DNA from: an uncultured Clostridia bacterium | GTDB taxonomy: Bacteria > Bacillota > Clostridia > Oscillospirales > Acutalibacteraceae | Assembly (NCBI GenBank): GCA_947585965.1 | Contig: CANPXK010000005.1 | Span: forward strand, 1 to 60,347 | Reading direction: 5' to 3' | DNA: 60,347 bases | Shown: piece after piece, positions 25,201-34,270 of the stretch | Layout of the letters: each line of letters opens with the position of its first letter | Position numbering within the stretch: position 1 is the stretch's first letter | Translations under genes and position numbers: made by a program | The notes under the pieces: generated by a model | Databases searched by the model: none | The model's input: only the letters and a program-made list of their open reading frames with translations | What the model was told of the DNA's origin: nothing

Positions 25201-27204
25201 ATGAAAAACAAAAAATTCGGCAACCTTATGATTGCACTTTTATGTACGTCGCTTGCAAGCAGTCTCCTTATTTCCGGCTGCAATGATGCTGAAAAAAAGG
25301 ATACCTCCGAAACGTCCGCAAAAACGACCGATTCATCCGGCAGCAACAATGAAATCGTAGAACTTTCCTATAATGAAAGTACAGCAACTAAAATCACCCT
25401 TAACGGAGATTCGGCATCAGTGAGCGGAAAGGGTGCAAAAGCGGATAAAAGCACTGTAACAATTAATGATAAGGGTACATATATCGTAAGCGGCAATCTA
25501 AAAAACGGTCAGATTATTATTGATGCCGGAGAAAACGATACCGTCAATATCGTTTTGAATAATGCAGATATCCACTTTTCGGACGGTCCTGCCATATATG
25601 CCCCGAAATGCTCCGAAACCGTCATATCACTTGAAAAAGGAACGACCAACAGTATTTCCGATGAAGGAGTATATACAGGCTCGGACAGTGATGACAGTGA
25701 GGTTCCCAATGCCGCACTTTATATACAGGATAACCTCACCATCCTCGGCGGCGGTACGCTTAATGTTACAGCAGACAGAAATAACGGCATAACCGCAAAG
25801 GATACTCTCAATATAAAAAGCGGGACGATCAATGTAACCTCGGAACATCACGGAATATCCGGTAAGGATAATCTCAACGTAAGCGGAGGAAATATAACCG
25901 TAGAAAGCCGTGACGGTGACGGTATGCGTTCAAACTACAACAAAACCGAAGATGAAACAAAGGGAAATGTCAGCATAGAAAATGCGGCTATCAGCATTAA
26001 AGCCGCAAATGACGGTATACAGGCTGAAAGAGTACTTACCGTAAAAAGCGGTGATATCACAGTCACAACAGGAAGCGGCGCTTCGGATACGGCTTCATCG
26101 GCAAATTCCGACACAACCGACAGCATGAAAGCGCTCAAGGCGGGTACTGCCGTAAATATAGACGGCGGAAATATCACAGTGGACGCATATAACGATTCAG
26201 TACACAGCAACGGAGATATCACCGTAACAAACGGTACCATGACGCTTAAAAGCGGTGACGATGCATTCCATGCAGACAATACACTAAATATAAGCGGAGG
26301 AAACATAACCGTCGAGCAGTCACATGAAGGTCTTGAAGCGGATAATATCAATATTTCAGGCGGTACGGTAGATCTTACGGCGGATGATGACGGAGTAAAC
26401 TGCTCGGGCGGCAACGACTTCAGCGGTCTTGGAGGAATGGACGGCGGCCGCGGATTCGGACGAAAAATTCCTCAGAATTTTGAGCAAACCAACGATACTT
26501 CAGATACATCAACCGGTACTTTGAAAATAAGCGGAGGTACTATATATGTTAATGCACAGGGCGATGGTCTTGACAGCAACGGCAACCTCGATATTTCAGG
26601 AGGCACAGTTGTAATAAACGGAACAACACAAAGCGGAAACGGAATACTTGACCATGACGGAAGCTGTACTTTGTCAGGCGGTACTCTTATAGGTGCCGGT
26701 ACTTCCGATATGCTTGAAATGCCCTCCGCAAACGGTCAGAATATTGCAGCTGTACTTTTTGAACAAAATCAGTCCGCCGGAACATCCGTATATCTTACCG
26801 ACAACAGCGGAAAGGTTCTTGCCGCTATGTCTCCTGTCAAGGAATTCGGCTGCATTATATTCAGCACTGCCGATCTTAAAACAGGTGAAACCTATAAGGT
26901 ATATACAGGCGGCACAGTAACAGGCGACAATGTACAAGGATATTACACTAAGCCGGAGGTCACAGCGGAAGGAACGCTTTATTCCACCTTTACAATATCC
27001 GAAACTCTGACGTATGCCGATTCAAGCGGAAATACCACATACAGCGGCGGTAGGGGCAACTTCGGCGGCATGGGCGGCAGAGGAGGCTTCGGCGGCATGG
27101 GCGGACAACAGTCCGGTACAATGCCTGACACAACAGACGGTCAAATGCCTGCTCCACCACACGGTACGAACGGTAGGCAGCCTACCCTTCCCGGCGAAAT
27201 ATAA
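25201..27204 (+). CDS. Lipoprotein of the Cthe_2159-like carbohydrate-binding (DUF4353) family
   Basis: 667 residues. The frame opens at 25078, but the ATG at 25201 follows CGGGAGATACCGAT and starts a lipoprotein signal with lipobox LISGC (Cys27). The bulk is a parallel beta-helix made of repeated short turns such as LNISGGNITVEQ, NGDITVTNGTMTLKSGDDAF and DNINISGGTVDLTADDDGV, as in the Clostridium thermocellum cell-surface protein Cthe_2159, which binds acidic plant polysaccharide (polygalacturonate). A Gly/Met-rich patch (GGMGGRGGFGGMGG) and a Pro-rich tail end the protein. It is probably exposed on the cell surface and involved in plant-fibre contact. Confidence 0.82.
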   Translation: MKNKKFGNLMIALLCTSLASSLLISGCNDAEKKDTSETSAKTTDSSGSNNEIVELSYNESTATKITLNGDSASVSGKGAKADKSTVTINDKGTYIVSGNLKNGQIIIDAGENDTVNIVLNNADIHFSDGPAIYAPKCSETVISLEKGTTNSISDEGVYTGSDSDDSEVPNAALYIQDNLTILGGGTLNVTADRNNGITAKDTLNIKSGTINVTSEHHGISGKDNLNVSGGNITVESRDGDGMRSNYNKTEDETKGNVSIENAAISIKAANDGIQAERVLTVKSGDITVTTGSGASDTASSANSDTTDSMKALKAGTAVNIDGGNITVDAYNDSVHSNGDITVTNGTMTLKSGDDAFHADNTLNISGGNITVEQSHEGLEADNINISGGTVDLTADDDGVNCSGGNDFSGLGGMDGGRGFGRKIPQNFEQTNDTSDTSTGTLKISGGTIYVNAQGDGLDSNGNLDISGGTVVINGTTQSGNGILDHDGSCTLSGGTLIGAGTSDMLEMPSANGQNIAAVLFEQNQSAGTSVYLTDNSGKVLAAMSPVKEFGCIIFSTADLKTGETYKVYTGGTVTGDNVQGYYTKPEVTAEGTLYSTFTISETLTYADSSGNTTYSGGRGNFGGMGGRGGFGGMGGQQSGTMPDTTDGQMPAPPHGTNGRQPTLPGEI

Positions 27205-27240
27205 CAGAGTAGTTTGCAGTATAACAATCAGTCAATATAA

Positions 27241-27284
27241 AAAATGAGGGCTGTCACACTAAGTGATTTGCCCTCATTTTATTT
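27241..27284 (+). terminator. Terminator of the carbohydrate-binding lipoprotein gene
   Basis: AAAATGAGGGC (27241-27251) pairs with GCCCTCATTTT (27270-27280), followed by ATTTTA. It also serves as a stop for the converging DUF3592-like gene. Confidence 0.8.
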
Positions 27285-27304
27285 TAAATACGGTTATAAT
27301 TTAA

Positions 27305-27778
27305 TTACTCATTTGATTCGGAATAATACTTTTTCTTTAACCATTTTATTAATAAAAAAATAAGTATGTCAAAAACTATCATACCGAAAATACCGGTAAC
27401 TATGCCCTTATTTTCAAAATCCTCCGCTATTTCATGAGCGTTATCAGGATTGACTCTTATGGTTATCGTATCTCCCTCGCCTGCGTTATGAAACGATTCC
27501 AATTTTATTTCTGATGTGTATTCCTGCGAGTTATAGGTATATTCGATCGTGCCGTATCTCACAAACGAAGTTTTATTTGTTGAATTTTTCCTTCTGATTC
27601 CGTTTTCATCTCTAACGAAAACTGAGGTTATCTTAGCGTCCACACTTACATAATCCTTATCGGCAATCGTATCAGCAACCACTTTTATAACAAATATCAG
27701 TATAATAGCCAATACAACAGCAAACAAAACCCTTAATCCCATTAATACTTTCTTCGGTGATTTGATTCTAATAACCAT
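27305..27778 (-). CDS. DUF3592-like membrane protein
   Basis: 157 residues: a membrane helix at about 13-35 (VLFAVVLAIILIFVIKVVAD), an extracytoplasmic beta domain of about 85 residues with YGTIEYTYNSQEYTSEIKL and GEGDTITIRVNPDNAHEIAE, and a second helix at about 125-145. The beta domain with its (V)xVNPxNP-like turn matches DUF3592, a family of unknown function. It stands alone on the minus strand. Confidence 0.65.
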   Translation of the reverse strand: MVIRIKSPKKVLMGLRVLFAVVLAIILIFVIKVVADTIADKDYVSVDAKITSVFVRDENGIRRKNSTNKTSFVRYGTIEYTYNSQEYTSEIKLESFHNAGEGDTITIRVNPDNAHEIAEDFENKGIVTGIFGMIVFDILIFLLIKWLKKKYYSESNE

Positions 27779-27866
27779 ATTTCATATTCCTTTCCCAAAA
27801 ACGATTTTATCATCATGTAATACGCCCATTTTACATTGAGATCAGAATAATACGCAAATAGAGATC

Positions 27867-27899
27867 CATTCACATACTCAAAGTTCGAGTATGTGAATG
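27867..27899. terminator. Perfect 13-bp-stem hairpin downstream of leuS
   Basis: CATTCACATACTC (27867-27879) and its exact complement (27887-27899) with a 7-nt loop. It lies 73 bases after the leuS stop and could end the long operon, but there is no T run on either side, so an operator or RNA-protecting role is possible. Confidence 0.45.
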
Positions 27900-27971
27900 A
27901 TAATCAAATTTGTGCTATGCTGTCCCGTCCTTGTTTTCCGAAATATCGAATATGTCAGGCGACATCCATTA

Positions 27972-30383
27972 TTACTTTGCTACAATATTGACAAGCTTTC
28001 CCTTGACATAGATCTCTTTTACGATATTCTTTCCGTCAATAAAGCTCTGTACCTTTTCGCTCTGCTTAGCTTTCTCTATGGCTCCGGTCTGATCTATATC
28101 CGCGTCTACGGTTATCTTGTCACGAACCTTTCCGTTGACCTGTACAACTATCTCCACAGTAGATTCAATACATTTGCTCTCATCATATTCGGGCCACTTC
28201 TGCTGCGCCGCAAAACCGCTTCCGAGCCTGCCCTTTTCCCATACCTCCTCCGCTACATGAGGTGCAAACGGACTGAGAAGTATTGTAAATATCCTCAGTT
28301 CACCCTTTGTAACAGAGCCTGTATTATAAATTTCATTTATAAGCGTCATAAGAGCGGCAATCGCGGTATTGAATTTCAGTATCTCTATATCATCGCCGAC
28401 CTTTTTTATTGTCTTATTTATCGGTGTTTCAAGCTCCGGACGTATTCCCTCATCGTCAGTCATGACATTGAGGAAATTATAAAATCTCTCAACAAGACGG
28501 CGGCATCCCTTTATGCTGTCTGAACTCCACGGTGCGGCATTTTCAAAATCACCGAGGAACATTTCAAACAAACGCATTGTATCTGCTCCGTATTCCTCTA
28601 CTATTTCATCGGGATTAACAACATTTCCCCTTGCCTTTGACATCTTCTCTCCGTTTTCTCCGAGAATCATACCGTGGCTTGTTCTTTTTGCATACGGCTC
28701 GGGTGTGGGTACAACACCGATATCATACAAAAACTTATGCCAGAAACGGCTGTAAAGCAAATGAAGTGTCGTATGCTCCATACCGCCGTTATACCAGTCA
28801 ACAGGTGACCAATATTCAAGTGCTTCCTTTGAGGCAAGTGCTTTGTCGTTGTGCGGATCCATATATCTGAGGAAATACCACGAAGATCCCGCCCACTGCG
28901 GCATTGTATCCGTTTCCCTCTTGGCATCTGCGCCGCATTTCGGGCATTTTGTATTTACCCAATCTGTCATTTTCGCAAGCGGTGACTCTCCGGTATCGGT
29001 CGGCTCATATGATTCAACCTCCGGCAGCTCAAGCGGAAGCTCGCTCTCGTCAATGGCAACCGCACCGCAGCACGGACAATGCACAATCGGAATAGGCTCA
29101 CCCCAATAACGCTGACGTGCAAATACCCAGTCACGGAGCTTGTAATTAACCTTTGCCCTGCCTATGCCCTGTTCCTCAAGCTTTTCGGTTATTTTCTTCT
29201 TTGCATCCTCAACACTGAGTCCGTCAAGGTAATCGGAATTTGTAAGGATTCCCGTTGCGCAATCGGTAAATGCGGCTTTCTGTACATCCTCTCCGCCCTT
29301 TACTACTTCAATGATCGGAAGATTGAATTTCTTTGCAAAATCCCAGTCACGGGTATCATGTGCCGGAACAGCCATGATAGCACCTGTGCCGTAGGAAACA
29401 AGTACATAGTCGGAAATGAATATAGGTATCTGCTTTCCGTTTACGGGATTTATTGCTTCAACACCGTCTATCCTTACACCTGTTTTATCCTTTGCGACCT
29501 CCGTACGCTCAAAATCCGACTTTTTAGCTGCCTCCGCCTGATATTTGCGTACCTCGTCCATATTGGTTATGACATCCGAAAGCTTTTCTATAATCGGATG
29601 TTCGGGAGAAATAACCATATATGTTGCACCGAAAAGCGTATCGGGACGGGTCGTATAAACCGTAAGGGTATCGCCTGTTGTTGTCTTGAAATCAACCTCT
29701 GCGCCTGTGGAGCGGCCTATCCAGTTTCTCTGCTGAGCCTTTACTCTGTCGGGATAATCAACAAGGTCAAGGTCATTTATCAGTCTTTCCGCATATGCCG
29801 TAATTTTCAGCATCCACTGAGATTTTACCTTTCTTATAACCTCACTTCCGCAGCGTTCGCATACTCCGTCAACGACCTCTTCATTTGCAAGAACGCATTT
29901 ACAGCCTGTGCACCAGTTCACAGCCATTTCCTTTTTATATGCAAGACCGTGCTTGAAAAGCTGTAGGAATATCCACTGCGTCCATTTATAATAGGACGGG
30001 TCGGTCGTATTTATTTCCCTGCTCCAGTCAAAGGAAATACCGAGAGACTGAAGCTGATTTTTAAATCGTGCTACATTCTTCTTTGTAACCTCTTTCGGGT
30101 GTATATGATTTTTAATTGCAAAATTTTCGGTAGGAAGTCCGAAAGCATCCCAGCCTATCGGATAAAGAACATTATATCCCTGCATCCTGCGCTTTCTTGC
30201 TACTATGTCGAGTGCGGTATATGAACGCGGGTGTCCTACATGAAGTCCCTTTCCCGAAGGATAGGGAAATTCTATAAGAGCGTAATACTTAGGTCTTGTC
30301 GAATTTGCCTCGGCATGATAAATACCTGCATCCTCCCATTTTTTCTGCCATACCGGCTCGATTTTTTTGTGGTCGTATCTCAT
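27972..30383 (-). CDS. leuS: Leucyl-tRNA synthetase
   Basis: Charges tRNA-Leu. 803 residues, typical for bacteria. HIGH-type motif HVGH at 48-51 ([17 protein letters not shown]), zinc-type Cys pairs ([21 protein letters not shown]), the CP1 editing domain, and KMSKS-type motif [10 protein letters not shown]. The C-terminal anticodon-binding and tail domains are present. The start follows AAAGGAGAGGAC. It is the last gene of the block running down from trmFO. No T-box leader is visible before it; expression probably depends on the upstream operon. Confidence 0.97.
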   Translation of the reverse strand: MRYDHKKIEPVWQKKWEDAGIYHAEANSTRPKYYALIEFPYPSGKGLHVGHPRSYTALDIVARKRRMQGYNVLYPIGWDAFGLPTENFAIKNHIHPKEVTKKNVARFKNQLQSLGISFDWSREINTTDPSYYKWTQWIFLQLFKHGLAYKKEMAVNWCTGCKCVLANEEVVDGVCERCGSEVIRKVKSQWMLKITAYAERLINDLDLVDYPDRVKAQQRNWIGRSTGAEVDFKTTTGDTLTVYTTRPDTLFGATYMVISPEHPIIEKLSDVITNMDEVRKYQAEAAKKSDFERTEVAKDKTGVRIDGVEAINPVNGKQIPIFISDYVLVSYGTGAIMAVPAHDTRDWDFAKKFNLPIIEVVKGGEDVQKAAFTDCATGILTNSDYLDGLSVEDAKKKITEKLEEQGIGRAKVNYKLRDWVFARQRYWGEPIPIVHCPCCGAVAIDESELPLELPEVESYEPTDTGESPLAKMTDWVNTKCPKCGADAKRETDTMPQWAGSSWYFLRYMDPHNDKALASKEALEYWSPVDWYNGGMEHTTLHLLYSRFWHKFLYDIGVVPTPEPYAKRTSHGMILGENGEKMSKARGNVVNPDEIVEEYGADTMRLFEMFLGDFENAAPWSSDSIKGCRRLVERFYNFLNVMTDDEGIRPELETPINKTIKKVGDDIEILKFNTAIAALMTLINEIYNTGSVTKGELRIFTILLSPFAPHVAEEVWEKGRLGSGFAAQQKWPEYDESKCIESTVEIVVQVNGKVRDKITVDADIDQTGAIEKAKQSEKVQSFIDGKNIVKEIYVKGKLVNIVAK

Positions 30384-30409
30384 TTCTGTCCTCTCCTTTA
30401 TATTACCAC

Positions 30410-30796
30410 TTACTTTGCTGTCGGGAACAGCATTTCAAGCGGCATTTCTTCAATATCAGATATATCGATTTTTTCTCCGTCCTGCCATAGACGTTCAAGG
30501 TCGTAATATTTACGTCCCTCGTCCGAAAATACATGAACAACAACATCAACATAATCAAGAAGTATCCATGAATCCGAGCGATAGCCCTCAATATGGCTCA
30601 CGCTTATTCCCTCATTGTCAAGTCTGTATTCAACCTCGTCTGCAAGTGCACGGACATGGGTATTTGATGTACCCGTTGCTACGACAAAATAGTCCGCAAT
30701 AGAGGAAATATCCCTAATTTTTATCACGCTTACGTCAAGACCCTTTAATCTGAGCAGTGCCTTGACAGCAAGTCTTGCTGTTTCCAAAGATGTCAT
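30410..30796 (-). CDS. rsfS: Ribosomal silencing factor RsfS
   Basis: 128 residues. Conserved features include [19 protein letters not shown], the [19 protein letters not shown] core and [28 protein letters not shown]. RsfS binds L14 and blocks subunit joining when nutrients are low. An ATG at 30808 overlaps the yqeK stop, but GAGGGTTAAA precedes the ATG at 30796, which is also the family's normal start. Partner of yqeK and nadD in the usual Firmicutes order. Confidence 0.94.
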   Translation of the reverse strand: MTSLETARLAVKALLRLKGLDVSVIKIRDISSIADYFVVATGTSNTHVRALADEVEYRLDNEGISVSHIEGYRSDSWILLDYVDVVVHVFSDEGRKYYDLERLWQDGEKIDISDIEEMPLEMLFPTAK

Positions 30797-30804
30797 TTTA
30801 ACCC

Positions 30805-31392
30805 TCATTTCTGTTTATTTTTTTCGTTTGACTTTATAAATGCCAATTCATTATATCCCTCAAAGGTATCCGGTGCAATGGTAAGCTTTCTTTCGGCAAG
30901 ATCCGCTATAGTAAATCCCATTCCCTCAAGGACTGCATTATCAAGCCCCCTGTCTGCGACCTTCCGCATTTTATCGACACCGTCATAATCCCTTTCCGCC
31001 GAGGTGAAATCGGCGACAAAGATAACCTTTTCAAGAAGGCTCATTCCTGCTCTTCCCGTAGTATGGTATCTTATCGCATTGATTATATCCTCATCATCAA
31101 TTCCAAGCTCCACCTGAATAAAAGCACTTCCCGATATCGCGTGCCAAAGCTTATGGCTTGTTCTTTCAAGCTCACTAAGCTCTATGCCTGCACGTGCAAT
31201 AAGCTCCATTTGCTCCTGCTCGGGGGTTTCCTTTGTCGCATCATGCAGTATTCCCGCTATCTCAGCCTTTTCTACATCCGCACCGTATTTTTCCGCAAGA
31301 CGCACAGCCTCTTTTGCAACGTTTTTTGAGTGCTTGAAGCGTGCACCCTTCATACGTCCGCTTATTATTTCCTCATAATCCTTAACAGTCAT
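30805..31392 (-). CDS. yqeK: YqeK-type HD-domain diadenosine tetraphosphatase
   Basis: 195 residues. The HD motif is visible as HSKNVAKEAVRLAE with GILHDATKE (metal-binding His-Asp), followed by HKLWHAISGS and AIRYHTTGRAGM. Bacillus YqeK cleaves Ap4A to ADP. The frame runs back to 31503, but the ATG at 31392 follows GGAAGTGATTTG and matches the family N-terminus MTVKDYEEII. About 100 bases separate it from the unknown gene upstream, which interrupts the usual nadD-yqeK pair. Confidence 0.93.
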   Translation of the reverse strand: MTVKDYEEIISGRMKGARFKHSKNVAKEAVRLAEKYGADVEKAEIAGILHDATKETPEQEQMELIARAGIELSELERTSHKLWHAISGSAFIQVELGIDDEDIINAIRYHTTGRAGMSLLEKVIFVADFTSAERDYDGVDKMRKVADRGLDNAVLEGMGFTIADLAERKLTIAPDTFEGYNELAFIKSNEKNKQK

Positions 31393-31492
31393 CAAATCAC
31401 TTCCGACAATCAACTTTTTATCAACACAAACTATTATACCAGTATATTCCGCCCGTTTCAAGCACAACGAAATTTTTTTAGTGCAGACCGAC

Positions 31493-32653
31493 CTATCTGA
31501 CATGGTAATTACTGCTCATGCCGAATGATAAACTCAAACATATTGAACTGAAATCATCAACATTTTCTCCGCTGTTACGCATCTGTTCAACAATATTACA
31601 TATTGAACTCATACTTACAAACGTCATGTAAATGCCGTTCGGTTCACTGAACAATCCGCTTTCCAGTACCCTGTAAATTGAATCCTTTATCATGCTGTAT
31701 GAATAAATCTGCGTTTTGTAAAATTCTTCTTTTAACACTCCGCTGCCATAATTTATGGCTACAATATCCTGCGAGCTTATTTCAAAAATATCTTCCGCAC
31801 AAATTTCGGGTATAAACAAATAAAGCTCATCCGAAAGGTCAGCATCCTTAACCAGTCTTTGGAGCCGCTGTAAATCATATACATCATAATCATTTTTCTT
31901 ATGGCACTCCTCCGCCAGCTTACAGGCAATAACCACCTTATCATAAATATCATTTTCGGTGTACGGGTACGGAATAGTTGTTTCCTCCTCCTGTTTCAGA
32001 ATAACAAACTGCTTTTCGGATTTAAACGATTTATTATTCCAGCCCTTTGCTATTTCCTCTACCGACTTGCCGAGTTCTTCACATTTAAGATTATTTATCC
32101 TGACTTCTCCCACCGTTTCTCCGGCACCGGTATTTGTGGCATATATCTTTACATAGCAAAGCTTCTGATTGCCTATTCTTTTTGCAATATCATCTTTGAG
32201 AATTTCCCAGTATTTGTAAGCACCCGAATCCTCCCTGTCTTCCTCTGAAGCCATTCCGCATATATTTCCGATATATGCCTTCCATTTATGAGTATTTCCA
32301 AGAAATTCACTTTCAAGACTTTCGGGATTCTCACCCGTGCAAAATTTTATCAAAGCATCCATAAGCCCGAACATAAAGCTTCCCTCTGCCATTCCCAGTG
32401 CAGCATTGGTATCCGAACCCATTCCCGTACATATCTCGGATATTCCCCTGTCCCACGAGGGAGAATCGACCTGATATCTGAGGGAAACTATTTTCTCACC
32501 CATGCTTAATATCTGTGGTTCCACACTGAAATCAAAATCAGGAATAACAAATTTATTTTTACTTCTGTAGGCTTTATATTCGCTAAAGTAACGTACATGG
32601 TTATCAATTATTTTATTAATAATTATACCATCGTTTTTATTTTTTCTCTCCAT
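31493..32653 (-). CDS. Unrecognised protein of about 386 residues between nadD and yqeK
   Basis: 386 residues from the ATG at 32653 (preceded by AGAAAGGAT); an ATG at 32674 is also possible. No signal peptide or membrane helix. Noticeable segments are IPDFDFSVEPQILSMGEKIVS, the Gly/Met-rich TGMGSDTNAALGMAEGSFMFGLMDALI, and VKIYATNTGAGETVGEVRINN. It reads like a soluble alpha/beta protein, possibly one of the DUF6348-like proteins, but I cannot confirm that. In most Firmicutes nadD and yqeK are adjacent, so this gene is an insertion in the operon. It lies 6 bases (27 from the chosen start) after nadD, so it is co-transcribed. Confidence 0.75.
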   Translation of the reverse strand: MERKNKNDGIIINKIIDNHVRYFSEYKAYRSKNKFVIPDFDFSVEPQILSMGEKIVSLRYQVDSPSWDRGISEICTGMGSDTNAALGMAEGSFMFGLMDALIKFCTGENPESLESEFLGNTHKWKAYIGNICGMASEEDREDSGAYKYWEILKDDIAKRIGNQKLCYVKIYATNTGAGETVGEVRINNLKCEELGKSVEEIAKGWNNKSFKSEKQFVILKQEEETTIPYPYTENDIYDKVVIACKLAEECHKKNDYDVYDLQRLQRLVKDADLSDELYLFIPEICAEDIFEISSQDIVAINYGSGVLKEEFYKTQIYSYSMIKDSIYRVLESGLFSEPNGIYMTFVSMSSICNIVEQMRNSGENVDDFSSICLSLSFGMSSNYHVR

Positions 32654-32679
32654 TATAATTTTATCCTTTCTCATTTATT

Positions 32680-33276
32680 TTACAGATACAGTCTGTTCTT
32701 CCTGATATAATTTTCCACTGCCTCCGGCACAAGACCGGATATGCTCCTGCCCTCTCTGATTTTTCGCCTTATCTCTGTTGAAGATACAGTCATGACGGAT
32801 ATATCAAGTATCTTGGTTTTTGCACCCTGTTCTTTCAGATATTCAGCCTGCTTATGCAGTGCTTCAATACTCTCACCCTCCCTCGGTACTGTGCAAATCA
32901 CGGCAAGTCGGAAAATTATTTCGGGATGCATCCATGTGTGAACAGACATAAACATATCCGCACCTGTAATAAGAAAAAACTCATCTTCCTCATACTTTTC
33001 CGACAATTCCTCAAGCGTTCTGTATGTGTAGCTTGCACCCTGCCTTTTTATCTCTATATCGCTTATTTCTGCTTTTTCGTTACCCTCAAAGGCAAGTCTG
33101 CACATTTCAAGCCTTTGCTCAGGCGTAACGGAATTATCCTTTTCCTTGAACGGTGAAACATACGCCGGAATTATAATCGCCCTGTCAAGTCCTGAGATAT
33201 CCGTAAAAGTATTAACAAGCTGTATGTGACCGTTATGAATGGGATTGAAGCTCCCACCGAATATTGCAGTTTTCAT
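32680..33276 (-). CDS. nadD: Nicotinate-nucleotide adenylyltransferase
   Basis: Makes deamido-NAD from nicotinate mononucleotide and ATP. 198 residues. Nucleotidyltransferase motif GGSFNPIHNGHI at 8-19 and the second motif SSTEIRRKIREG near the C-terminus are present. It follows yhbY by 32 bases, the order seen in Bacillus. Confidence 0.95.
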   Translation of the reverse strand: MKTAIFGGSFNPIHNGHIQLVNTFTDISGLDRAIIIPAYVSPFKEKDNSVTPEQRLEMCRLAFEGNEKAEISDIEIKRQGASYTYRTLEELSEKYEEDEFFLITGADMFMSVHTWMHPEIIFRLAVICTVPREGESIEALHKQAEYLKEQGAKTKILDISVMTVSSTEIRRKIREGRSISGLVPEAVENYIRKNRLYL

Positions 33277-33308
33277 AATCAGTAACCCCGGATAATTTTA
33301 ATATAAAA

Positions 33309-33623
33309 TCATTTTTTACGTTTTCCTTTTGCCGAGGGCAATTCTATCTTCGGTTCCTTTGTATTTCGTCTGAAAAGAACAAATTTTGAGCCGATAACCT
33401 GAACAACATCACTCTGTGTTTCGGCAGCAATCTGCTCCGCAGCTTCTCCCGGAGAAATATCCGCCGTTTCAAGGACCTTTCCCTTTATAAGCTCACGTGC
33501 GGTCAGGGCATCATCCGCCTGTTTTATTATCTGCTCACTCATTCCGCCCTTTCCGAGAATAAGTATTGTGTCTTCATTTGTTGCAAGCGAGCGCAAAAAC
33601 GCTCTTTGTTTACTTGTAAGCAT
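33309..33623 (-). CDS. yhbY: RNA-binding CRM-domain protein (YhbY/YqeI)
   Basis: 104 residues. It starts with the CRM motif MLTSKQRAFLRSLATNEDTI and has the GxxG-type loop LGKGGMSEQIIKQ, then ALTARELIKGKVLE and VVQVIGSKFVLFRRN. CRM proteins bind the pre-50S ribosome. A short basic tail (SAKGKRKK) ends it. It is 12 bases after the ITPase gene. Confidence 0.92.
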   Translation of the reverse strand: MLTSKQRAFLRSLATNEDTILILGKGGMSEQIIKQADDALTARELIKGKVLETADISPGEAAEQIAAETQSDVVQVIGSKFVLFRRNTKEPKIELPSAKGKRKK

Positions 33624-33635
33624 TTATTACTCCCC

Positions 33636-34226
33636 TTATTTTTCGCTGAATTTCTTTAAAAGCTGTTCACTAAGACTTCTGAGTGCTCTTCCTCTGTGAC
33701 TCATAGCATCCTTTTGATTATCCGTAAGCTCTGCAAAGGTTTTATTACCCTCCACAAAGAAAATCGGGTCATAGCCAAAGCCGTTTGTTCCCCTCGGAGC
33801 ATAGCCTATATAGCCATCACATTTGCCGAAAGCAAATATTTTCTCTCCATTTGGAAAACAACAGCATATCACACATTCAAAATGTGCACTTCTGTCTGTC
33901 TTTCCGGAATCTGCAAGCTCCTTTGTAAGCTTACCGATTTTTCCCTCATCGGTATCGGCATACCGTGCGGAATATACCCCCGGTCTGCCGCCGAGTGCAT
34001 CCACTGTCAGCCCCGAATCATCGGCAATTGCAGGCATACCCGTCTTTTTCATTGCAGCCGTTGCTTTGAGCTCCGCATTTTCCTTGAATGTTTCACCTGT
34101 TTCCTCAACATCGTCAAGCTCAATATTAAGCTCGGCTGCGGTTACGGCATTTATGCCGAGCGGCTTGAGCATTCTTCTCAGTTCTTCTATCTTTTTTTCA
34201 TTATTTGAGGCAATTACAAAAGTCAT
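33636..34226 (-). CDS. rdgB: XTP/dITP diphosphatase (RdgB/HAM1 family)
   Basis: 196 residues. It hydrolyses non-canonical purine nucleoside triphosphates. Motifs: IASNNEKKIEELRRML at the N-terminus, ADDSGLTVDALGGRPGVYSARYA, FGYDPIFFVEG and SHRGRALRSL. It sits between ftsY and yhbY, 45 bases after ftsY. Confidence 0.94.
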   Translation of the reverse strand: MTFVIASNNEKKIEELRRMLKPLGINAVTAAELNIELDDVEETGETFKENAELKATAAMKKTGMPAIADDSGLTVDALGGRPGVYSARYADTDEGKIGKLTKELADSGKTDRSAHFECVICCCFPNGEKIFAFGKCDGYIGYAPRGTNGFGYDPIFFVEGNKTFAELTDNQKDAMSHRGRALRSLSEQLLKKFSEK

Positions 34227-34270
34227 ATTATTTCCCTCTTTCCAAAAATATCCGTAAGCCTATTGACAGA

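Noticed and set aside
30384-30409. T-box or other leader before leuS
   Set aside because: Only 26 bases separate rsfS and leuS, too little for a leader; leuS is read through from upstream.
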